Origin: Pleurocapsa sp. MO_226.B13
Lineage (GTDB): Bacteria; Cyanobacteriota; Cyanobacteriia; Cyanobacteriales; Xenococcaceae
Length of the DNA stretch: 7,582 nucleotides
Assembly: GCA_030064795.1 (NCBI GenBank)
Contig: JASJEI010000394.1
Location: forward strand, 1-7,582
Direction: 5' to 3'
In this document: in pieces, positions 1-4,728 of the stretch
Layout of the letters: each line of letters begins with the position of its first letter
How positions within the stretch are numbered: the stretch's first letter is position 1
Notes under the pieces: model-generated
What the model was told of the DNA's origin: nothing
Seen by the model: the letters and a program-made list of their open reading frames with translations, nothing else
Database searches by the model: none
Program-made: the position numbers and the translations under genes

Positions 1-100
1 GAACGGTGCTCAGCCTGAAATGCAAGCACAGCGTACTGTTGGTGTAACCATGATGGAAGTAGCTCCTAAACTAATCAAAGCAATAGCAGCAGCGAAATAA
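1..100 (+). CDS. 3' end of an unrecognised gene (partial)
   Basis: An open frame enters from the left edge (first full codon at base 2) and stops at TAA 98-100, giving the last 32 residues of a protein. The tail is rich in Ala, Met and Lys and ends VAPKLIKAIAAAK, which looks like an amphipathic terminal helix. No catalytic motif lies in this piece and I do not recognise the family. The regular codon use and clean stop support real coding. No clear terminator follows. Confidence 0.55.
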   Translation, partial: NGAQPEMQAQRTVGVTMMEVAPKLIKAIAAAK

Positions 101-344
101 TTTAGTTCATAGTTAGTTTGACTGCTCTAGTGGACTAAATCCGACTTCGAAATCCAGGATGGCAAGCTTCTGCACGAGCATTAGGGCAATGGTCTGAATG
201 AATTTTCCACGCATCTCGACATGTCGGTATCAAAATCGTTCACGGCGATGGCCGCCGCAATTGCAGTTGGAAAGGTTGCTCTTTCCTCAATCCAGCAATG
301 CCAAAATTTCAATTAAATTTAAATTTCACTCAACAAATAAATAG
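101..344. other. Intergenic gap, mostly featureless
   Basis: This 244-base gap separates the left partial gene from the beta-barrel gene. Its middle (about 225-285) is locally more GC-rich than the rest of the window. A 33-codon minus-strand frame (214 down to 113), starting MRGKFIQTIAL and ending FSPLEQSN, has protein-like composition. Just upstream of it in another minus frame is the stretch ERATFPTAIAAAIAVNDF. Together they could be the frameshifted tail of a decayed gene, but I cannot assign it. The last 40 bases are AT-rich and probably hold the promoter of the next gene, though no convincing -35/-10 pair is visible. Confidence 0.3.
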
Positions 345-1268
345 ATGAAATATCAGATAAGTATTATCAGTCCCTTACTTTCTCTGTTTTTAGTCATTAG
401 TAACTCGATGGTGGTTCTAGCCGATGAGACTAAAGTAGGTAATGAAACTTTATTTAATTATGACCAACAAGGATTCTCTGTTATGGCTTCAGATTTAGTT
501 GAAGAAACAACCTCAGACGAAGATGATAGCGTAGTTCCCACAGACCCCACCAATATCATCCCGTCTTTGACTATCAGTTACGAAAGAACAGAATTTTCTG
601 ACGATCAAGGTGACAGCAATATTTATGCAGTTGAGGGATGGATTCCTCTCTCAAATCAAGATTTGTTGACTATTGAAGCCAAATTAGTCAATATTAATCT
701 TTCCTCGAATGCCGATGACATCGCTCAAGGTGATGGATTATCTTTTTTCGATCAGTCTGAAGCTCGGGGTGTTGAGGCTACAAACATAGGAGATACTCGG
801 TTGCGCTATTTCCATTTAATTCCTGTGGAGAATGGTGGAATATTTCGAGCCTGGGCACCATCCCTCGATACCAGTATTCCCACAGGAAGTTCTGACGACG
901 GCACAGGGGGGGATTATTGGATTATTGCACCTAATGCTGTTTTGGCATTCGATTTCAGTGAGAGTATTTCTGCTTATACCTTCTTTCGTTATGTTCAAGG
1001 TTTTGCAACTGGTTCTGATCCTGATATCTTCGGAATTAATATTGAGATACCAGTTTCATTTGCTTTGTCTGAGGTAACTTTTCTAACCTTAACTCCTAAT
1101 TTTTTCCATGATTTTGGGAGGTCGGATACTACCTTTTTGACGGGCAAGTTAGGAGTGACGCAGATGTTGAGTGACAGTATAGGCGCTACACTGGAAGTCA
1201 ATTTACCTATTGCTGGAGAATCTGGCATTGATTATTCTATAAAACCCTCACTATTCTTCTATTTGTAA
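345..1268 (+). CDS. Exported beta-barrel outer-membrane protein, MetA/transporter-like
   Basis: A 307-residue protein. Residues 1-26 form a signal peptide (Lys at 3, hydrophobic core ISPLLSLFLVISNSMVV, likely cut after VLA). An acidic Asp/Glu/Ser-rich linker follows to about residue 65. From about 72 onward, alternating polar and hydrophobic strands predominate (LTISYERTEF, YAVEGWIPLS, LLTIEAKLVNINL). The region GDTRLRYFHLIP (149-160), then PSLDTSIPTGS (172-182) and a Gly/Asp-rich turn, resembles the 'phenol MetA degradation' putative outer-membrane transporter family. The protein ends in an aromatic strand, YSIKPSLFFYL, as expected for a barrel's terminal strand. By inference it is an outer-membrane channel or structural protein; the substrate is unknown. 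The ATG at 345 is chosen because it alone gives a complete signal peptide. No Shine-Dalgarno is evident. The family assignment rests on pattern, not alignment. Confidence 0.7.
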   Translation: MKYQISIISPLLSLFLVISNSMVVLADETKVGNETLFNYDQQGFSVMASDLVEETTSDEDDSVVPTDPTNIIPSLTISYERTEFSDDQGDSNIYAVEGWIPLSNQDLLTIEAKLVNINLSSNADDIAQGDGLSFFDQSEARGVEATNIGDTRLRYFHLIPVENGGIFRAWAPSLDTSIPTGSSDDGTGGDYWIIAPNAVLAFDFSESISAYTFFRYVQGFATGSDPDIFGINIEIPVSFALSEVTFLTLTPNFFHDFGRSDTTFLTGKLGVTQMLSDSIGATLEVNLPIAGESGIDYSIKPSLFFYL

Positions 1269-1370
1269 CTAACTATAACCCCATTAGTTTAGTATTTCTC
1301 AATATTGATTTCGACTCGAAAATGAGAAGATTTATACATATACTTGCATAGCTAAAAGCAAACCTGCACT

Positions 1371-1718
1371 ATGATTTCTTCTTTGCTTAAATTAGGCAAG
1401 ATTGTCCCTAGCGTAACAATAATGTCTATTGCATATCTATTTATTGGTATTGCTGTTCTGGGTTCATCTGCCATAGCCGAAACTGAGTCGGAAAATTCTT
1501 CGGATATTTTCTCAGAACCGATTAGAAATGAATTACCAAAATCTCAGGATGGAACCGAAGCCCAACCACGTATTCCTGCTGATATTCCTGGGAAAACTAG
1601 AAAAAAACCAGCGCAGATTGGTGACATTATCGAAGTTAAACCTAGTAGCCAAAACTGGGACCTTATACATTCGGGAGATTTAAATCGGGGAACAGTCAAG
1701 TTTAGATTATCCGAATAA
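1371..1718 (+). CDS. Small exported hypothetical protein
   Basis: A 115-residue protein of unrecognised family. The N-terminus has a long signal peptide: Lys at 7 and 10, hydrophobic core from about 14 to 32, and an AIA cleavage site before Glu37. The mature part is about 79 residues, hydrophilic and low in predicted structure: an acidic Ser/Glu patch, then a Pro/Lys-rich middle (PRIPADIPGKTRKKPAQIGD) and a C-terminal segment with possible beta strands (GDIIEVKP, GTVKFRLSE). There is no cysteine in the mature part. It is probably periplasmic or membrane-attached. It starts 102 bases after the barrel gene on the same strand. No function can be given from sequence. Confidence 0.6.
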   Translation: MISSLLKLGKIVPSVTIMSIAYLFIGIAVLGSSAIAETESENSSDIFSEPIRNELPKSQDGTEAQPRIPADIPGKTRKKPAQIGDIIEVKPSSQNWDLIHSGDLNRGTVKFRLSE

Positions 1719-1745
1719 ATAATTAATCTGCTATTTTGCCTAGAA

Positions 1746-1801
1746 GCAAACAGAAAGCCTACAGCTTTACTGTTAAAAACTCCTACAATTCTTCTGTTTG
1801 C
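1746..1801. repeat. 10-bp perfect inverted repeat in the intergenic gap
   Basis: GCAAACAGAA at 1746-1755 is the exact reverse complement of TTCTGTTTGC at 1792-1801, with a 36-base spacer. Inside the spacer side lies a smaller hairpin, AAAGC (1754-1758) / GCTTT (1764-1768). There is no run of T after either, so an intrinsic terminator is not supported. The site lies 42 bases before the start of the 1843 gene and could be a 5'-UTR structure, an operator, or chance. Confidence 0.4.
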
Positions 1802-1842
1802 ATTACTAATATCAACACTACATTAGACTAACTAATTATCAA

Positions 1843-2502
1843 ATGAATATCTATTCTCGATTCAGCCTACCTATTGTATTAGCTATATCCAGCAGCTTAG
1901 CTTATCCTGCGATCGCTATTCCTGGTTTATTCGATCGCCCTGATTTTTTCGAGAAGGGTCGCAAGCAATTTGAAGAAGAAATTCGGAGGGTTGAGCAGGG
2001 AGAAAGTGTTCCCGATCCTTCACTCAAATTGGATGAAGGTTCTTTACCTTGGTCACGGTTTGTAAGTGAACAAGCTCTATTCGCTGTTCTTATGCCCGCT
2101 GGACTGATGAGTCAGGAAATTGAGATCGTTGAAGCTCCTGAAGGAGATATTAACTTCAGTATTATTGCCTCTCATCCATCATCATCGACGCGCTACGTTA
2201 TTGCTTATTCTGAAGAAGTCGCCCCTGAGAGATTTGCCAATCCTGAAGAAGTATTAAAAAGTGCCCAGGATATAATCATGGAGAATGAAGTAGGTTTGAC
2301 TAAAATTGCCGACGATGAAATTACTTTTGAAGATTACCCAGGCAAGCAATTCCAGCTACAAAATGATGAAGAAACTATTGTCTATCGTTTAATCTTAGTC
2401 GAACAACGTCTCTATGTCTTAGCAGTAAATCAGCAAAATGATGATCTTTCTGAAGATTCTATTACCAGCTTTTTTGAGTCTTTCGAGCTTCTTGAGAGCT
2501 AA
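1843..2502 (+). CDS. Exported hypothetical protein, paralogue of the disrupted gene at 2716
   Basis: A 219-residue protein. The signal peptide covers residues 1-26 (hydrophobic core LPIVLAISSSLAYP, AIA cleavage site). An acidic linker follows to about 66, then one alpha/beta-looking domain to the end. The domain starts LPWSRFVSEQALFAVLMP, has a central RYVIAYSEE strand, a helix rich in Glu and Lys, and the ending GKQFQLQNDEETIVYRLILVEQRLYVLAVN followed by a terminal helix with FFESFELL. The same order of blocks is found in the two halves of the gene at 2716-3785, so the two are tandem paralogues. The type is common in cyanobacteria as exported proteins of unknown role, with a fold reminiscent of PsbP-like or DUF1795-like domains; that comparison is inference. 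No enzymatic residues stand out. A HIP1 site lies inside the signal-peptide region. Confidence 0.7.
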   Translation: MNIYSRFSLPIVLAISSSLAYPAIAIPGLFDRPDFFEKGRKQFEEEIRRVEQGESVPDPSLKLDEGSLPWSRFVSEQALFAVLMPAGLMSQEIEIVEAPEGDINFSIIASHPSSSTRYVIAYSEEVAPERFANPEEVLKSAQDIIMENEVGLTKIADDEITFEDYPGKQFQLQNDEETIVYRLILVEQRLYVLAVNQQNDDLSEDSITSFFESFELLES

Positions 2503-2529
2503 TCAAATTAAGCAATAATCAATCTACCG

Positions 2530-2580
2530 ATGGTAAATCTTAAAGCAATTCGTACTCAAATTCAGTCGGTTAAAAATACC
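2530..2580 (+). pseudogene. Relic of the 5' end of an ATP synthase gamma-subunit gene
   Basis: The 17 codons from the ATG at 2530 read MVNLKAIRTQIQSVKNT. This closely matches the start of cyanobacterial ATP synthase gamma subunits, which I recall as M-x-NLKAIR-x-x-IQSVKNT followed by KKITEAMRLVAAAKV. Similarity stops at codon 18, where the frame reads HGSSSISNSG and then a stop. The true gene is about 315 codons, so this is a small copied or left-over fragment and not a working subunit. It lies in the 213-base gap before a gene that is itself broken. The match is from memory and not from an alignment. Confidence 0.5.
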
Positions 2581-2645
2581 CACGGCAGCAGTAGCATCTC
2601 TAATTCAGGATAACTTGCGATCGCTCTATTTATCTGGAGTCATTA

Positions 2646-2708
2646 CCTGTACCCGTTGAACTTCCAGAATATTCTCAAGCCCATGCAGCTTTGAAAGTCA
2701 ACAATTGA
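2646..2708 (+). pseudogene. Possible 3' end of a decayed gene
   Basis: A 20-codon open stretch containing ELPEYSQAHAALK ends at TGA 2706-2708, seven bases before the next start codon. Upstream, a different frame (about 2585-2655) reads protein-like AAVASLIQDNLRSLYLSGVIT, so the two may be one frameshifted gene tail. I do not recognise the family. It may belong with the gamma-subunit-like relic just upstream, but the residues do not match that protein convincingly. Confidence 0.25.
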
Positions 2709-3039
2709 CCAACTTATGAAGCAGATATTAATTGCGTTATCAACTATTATTCTTTTTAGCCTCTGGAATTTATCGGTAAACATCACAGAGGGTATGTCAC
2801 AGAATATTAACTCCAAATTGCTGTTGTTAGCTCAAACACCATGGCAATTATTTGATTTCCCTCAAGGAAAATTCCAAGTCAAGTTTCCCTTAGAACCCAA
2901 ATTAGTCAATGATTTTACAGACATCGAAGGACAGAAGCTAGACTGGCTAGTTCATCGTGTAGATGATGATATTTACTGGAATCCTGAGCTTAATGAAGAG
3001 GATACCCCTTGTGTCTATTTAGCATCATCCGCGAGAAGC

Positions 3040-3079
3040 CCCACATCTGTACCACCAAGGATGTAGTGGTCAGTGTGGG
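3040..3079 (+). repeat. Left subterminal bulged hairpin of the insertion
   Basis: The stem pairs CCC-ACA-CTG-ACCAC (3040-3055, with single T bulges at 3046 and 3050) with GTGGT-CAG-TGT-GGG (3066-3079), with a 10-base loop. It is directly preceded by GAGAAGCC. Imperfect subterminal palindromes of this kind are what the TnpA of IS200/IS605 elements recognises. The bulge layout is the same as in the right hairpin. Just downstream, GTAAAC-A-GTTTAC (3105-3117) is a short perfect palindrome. Confidence 0.65.
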
Positions 3080-3349
3080 ATGAATCGCGGGATGGCAGTT
3101 GATGGTAAACAGTTTACTTGGTATTCATGAAATCTTTATCTAATAAGGGTTTCAAGCGTTGTATAATACTCTTGTTCCGAAACAAAGGGCTTGCCCGCAT
3201 GTAGGAGAATAGCCTCATCGGGCAATTGAACCAAGAAAATAAAATACACATGGGTTGTGAACCAGAATTCTCGAAATTTTCCTTGGGAACGTAAAAGTGT
3301 ATTGGGAAGTCGAGTGAGTAGTAGTATTTCAAATCTCTACAAAAAGTCG

Positions 3350-3489
3350 GTCTGGACGTGTAACTGACTCTAAACCGCCGTAGCAGGAAAGAATACGAGT
3401 ACTGCGAAGGAAGTCTTCCTCCTAGCTGTTGCTAGGATGTGGAGAAGCCCACGACTGTACCGCTTGCGGTCAGCGTTGGGTTACGTCAC
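3350..3489 (+). ncRNA. omegaRNA-like right end of the insertion (putative)
   Basis: The last 140 bases of the insertion are dense in stem-loops: AGGAAG-T-CTTCCT (3408-3420), immediately followed by CCTAGC-TGTT-GCTAGG (3421-3436), then GAGAAG and the right terminal hairpin. In IS200/IS605 and related elements the 3' end of tnpB and the right end make the omegaRNA scaffold, and flanking DNA after the right end supplies the guide. The layout here fits that scheme, but no tnpB remains. Expression and function are unsupported, so this is a structural resemblance only. Confidence 0.3.
3448..3480 (+). repeat. Right subterminal bulged hairpin of the insertion
   Basis: CCC-ACG-(A)-CTG-(T)-ACCGC (3448-3463) pairs with GCGGT-CAG-CGT-(T)-GGG (3466-3480) around a two-base loop. 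GGAGAAG precedes it and TTACGTCAC follows. The shared prefix, the shared bulged T after CTG and the GGTCAG right arm tie it to the hairpin at 3040-3079, marking both as ends of the same type of element. Confidence 0.7.
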
Positions 3490-3821
3490 TGGGATATACA
3501 GACCTATCTACTGAATATATTCAACAAGCGGAAGATGATTTAAACAATCTATTGAAACGATTGAGCAATGGTCTTCTTGAGGAATTTGAGTTAAAAGAAT
3601 TAAACTCTGAAGGGAAAAGTATTTCTCTTAATGGTCAACCAGGTTTAGAATTTTCGGGAAACTCAGATAGTGGAGTTGCTGTAATGAGATTATATTTGAC
3701 AGAACCGAGATTATACGCACTTTATGGAGCTTCTGGAGATCTAAAGAATATTGAGCAGTTTTTCAATTCTTTTCAGCTAGAGTAAAGCTATATCAAAGTA
3801 CTGCCGAATATAAAGAATTAC

Positions 3822-3827
3822 TATAAT
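3822..3827 (+). promoter_or_regulatory. Possible -10 box (TATAAT)
   Basis: A perfect TATAAT lies 62 bases before the start of the glycine-zipper gene. The expected -35 position (about 3799-3804) reads TACTGC, a poor match to TTGACA, and there is no extended -10 TG. In AT-rich intergenic DNA this could be chance. Confidence 0.3.
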
Positions 3828-3889
3828 TTTAAGTCTTTGAATCATAATTCCTATATTCTGTCTAACAGTTTTTGTAAGTAACACAGTTT

Positions 3890-4267
3890 ATGCCAATAAG
3901 ATGTGGAATTAGTTTAGCTTTGGGAGCAATCATTATACCTACCATTGCCCTATTTACCATCAATCCCGCAACAGCCCAGTACGATAATCGCCGTGAAGAT
4001 TTCGACCCTCATTACTATTGCGATGGTTTAGCTCGCGATCGCGCTGACCGTTATTCCCAAGGTGATGGTGTAGGGAATATAGTAGATGGTGCAGTAGGGG
4101 GAGCAATTACCGGAGCAATTATTGGTGCGATCGCTGGAGATGCTGGAAAAGGGGCAGGAATAGGCGCAGTGAGTGGCGGCTATGGAGGTAGCAGAGAGAC
4201 ACGTAATGACAAGAAGGCAATATACAGGCGGGAATATGATACCTGTATGCGTCGCCATGGCAGGTAA
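3890..4267 (+). CDS. Exported glycine-zipper envelope protein
   Basis: A 125-residue protein. Residues 1-29 are a signal peptide (Arg4, hydrophobic LALGAIIIPTIALFTI, ATA cleavage before Gln30). A charged segment with HYYCDGLARDRADRY (Cys44) follows. Residues 59-100 form a glycine zipper: repeated G-x3-G spacing in GVGNIVDGAVGGAITGAIIG, then AIAGDAGKGAGIGAVSGGYGG. The C-terminus is a basic helix with YRREYDTCMRRHGR (Cys119). This order of exported Cys segment, zipper, and a Y-x-C-M-R-R ending is typical of small bacterial glycine-zipper proteins related to the 17-kDa surface antigen/YMGG families. They are thought to pack in or against the membrane. The two cysteines could form a disulfide that brackets the zipper. 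A 47-base gap separates it from the HdeA-like gene, so the two may be co-transcribed. Two HIP1 sites lie inside. Confidence 0.8.
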   Translation: MPIRCGISLALGAIIIPTIALFTINPATAQYDNRREDFDPHYYCDGLARDRADRYSQGDGVGNIVDGAVGGAITGAIIGAIAGDAGKGAGIGAVSGGYGGSRETRNDKKAIYRREYDTCMRRHGR

Positions 4268-4302
4268 AATTAGCTATTAAACAATACTGGAAATAATTTA
4301 AA

Positions 4303-4307
4303 GAGGA
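4303..4307 (+). promoter_or_regulatory. Shine-Dalgarno of the HdeA-like gene
   Basis: GAGGA lies seven bases before the ATG at 4315, within an A/G-rich run. It is the only strong ribosome binding site in the window and it fixes this start codon. Confidence 0.65.
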
Positions 4308-4314
4308 AAGAAGC

Positions 4315-4644
4315 ATGAAAAAATTTAGTTGGTTAGTTTTATTTAGTGCGATCGCTGCTATTGGCTTTGGTACTCCTGTTTGGACACAAACAGAGCCTGA
4401 AACAGAAGAGGCTAATGAAGATGTAATCGATTTACAAGGGGTAACTTGCAGAGAAATTTTGAAATCAGAAGATGAAGATCGAACCAATACTCTGATCTTT
4501 ATGCATGGTTATATAAGTGGTCAAAAGGGAGAAACAACTATAAATGCTCCAGTTTTAGCTGATGTAACTAATCAAATTCTCGACACTTGTATTGATAATC
4601 CCGAACAAACACTACTTAGTGTTTTTGAGGATAATCGCCAGTAA
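4315..4644 (+). CDS. HdeA/HdeB-like periplasmic protein
   Basis: A 109-residue protein. The signal peptide is residues 1-25 (MKKFSW, hydrophobic LVLFSAIAAIGFG, cut near VWTQ or TQT). An acidic linker follows, then a compact helical domain: DLQGVTCREIL (Cys45), FMHGYISGQKG, and VLADVTNQILDTCIDNPEQTLLSVF (Cys92). The C-x46-C spacing is close to that of E. coli HdeA, whose two cysteines form the single disulfide. The 'TCREIL...MHGYISG...V..V...C..NP..TLL' pattern is that of HdeA/HdeB family proteins. In enterobacteria these are acid-activated periplasmic chaperones; in cyanobacteria the role is not established, so acid stress is only inferred. The HIP1 site falls in the signal-peptide codons. 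A terminator-like hairpin follows the gene. Confidence 0.75.
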   Translation: MKKFSWLVLFSAIAAIGFGTPVWTQTEPETEEANEDVIDLQGVTCREILKSEDEDRTNTLIFMHGYISGQKGETTINAPVLADVTNQILDTCIDNPEQTLLSVFEDNRQ

Positions 4645-4685
4645 TGGCAGATTTTCTCGAGGAAAAGGCGAATTATTAGTTTCAC

Positions 4686-4704
4686 AAAGCTTATGCTTTT
4701 TTTT
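4686..4704 (+). terminator. Short Rho-independent-type terminator
   Basis: AAAGC (4686-4690), loop TTAT, GCTTT (4695-4699) and a continuous run of eight T (4697-4704). The stem is only five pairs and AT-rich, so it would be weak. It lies 42 bases after the HdeA-like stop and 25 bases before the next start. Confidence 0.5.
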
Positions 4705-4728
4705 CTAGCAGCCAGGAACTATTAAATA

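Larger units (their letters stand above)
2977..3488 (+). mobile_element. Non-autonomous IS200/IS605-like insertion
   Basis: About 512 bases interrupt an otherwise continuous gene. No target duplication is seen, as expected for Y1-transposase (IS200/IS605) elements. The base before the left edge completes TTTAC, similar to the TTAC target known for IS608. The right end carries a bulged hairpin (3448-3480) followed nine bases later by GTCAC. A second hairpin with the same bulge pattern lies near the left (3040-3079). No tnpA or tnpB frame survives inside; all frames are short and full of stops. It is therefore a MITE/PATE-like derivative or a heavily deleted element. Edges are set from the reading frame of the host gene and could be off by a few bases. 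An alternative left edge nearer the hairpin (about 3025) also keeps the frame but adds residues that the paralogue lacks. Confidence 0.65.
2716..3785 (+). pseudogene. Exported PsbP/DUF1795-like protein gene, disrupted by an insertion
   Basis: The 5' part (2716-2976) encodes 87 residues: a signal-anchor-like N-terminus (MKQILIALSTIILFSLWNL), then TPWQLFDFPQGKFQVKFPLEPK and a segment ending DDDIY. The 3' part (3489-3785) continues LGYTDLSTEYIQQAEDDL and ends in RLYLTEPRLYALYG and FFNSFQLE. Joining base 2976 to 3489 gives one open frame of about 185 codons that follows the intact paralogue at 1843-2502 block by block: PW..F, the Y..Y strand, the helix, R.YL.E.RLY.L and FF.SF.L. As it stands, the 5' frame runs 30 codons into inserted DNA and stops at 3064, so only a truncated exported peptide could be made. 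The joint lacks perhaps one residue compared with the paralogue, so the exact boundary may shift by a few bases. Confidence 0.8.

Noticed and set aside
832..1077. 81-residue plus-strand frame inside the barrel gene
   Set aside because: It is out of frame within a continuous 307-codon gene that has a signal peptide and a barrel-type end.
1268..1300. Candidate terminator after the barrel gene
   Set aside because: Only a loose AACTAA/TTAGTT pairing is present, with no GC-rich stem and no T run after it.
3114..3332. 72-residue minus-strand open frame inside the insertion
   Set aside because: The composition is not protein-like (MKYYYSLDFPIHFY...), it shows no transposase motif such as the HUH histidines or the catalytic Tyr context, and it covers the interior of a decayed element.
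3429..3785. 118-residue plus-strand ORF as an independent gene with its start at 3429
   Set aside because: Its first 20 codons are the right hairpin of the insertion. The rest continues the gene broken at 2976, so it is the 3' half of a pseudogene.
4059..4200. Gly-rich repeat codons in the zipper gene as a DNA repeat or CRISPR-like array
   Set aside because: The similarity is only due to repeated Gly/Ala codons; there is no regular unit or spacer pattern.
4119..4487. 122-residue minus-strand open frame across the glycine-zipper and HdeA-like genes
   Set aside because: It is antisense to two well-supported genes, is Ser/Cys-rich in the manner of shadow frames, and crosses their intergenic gap.
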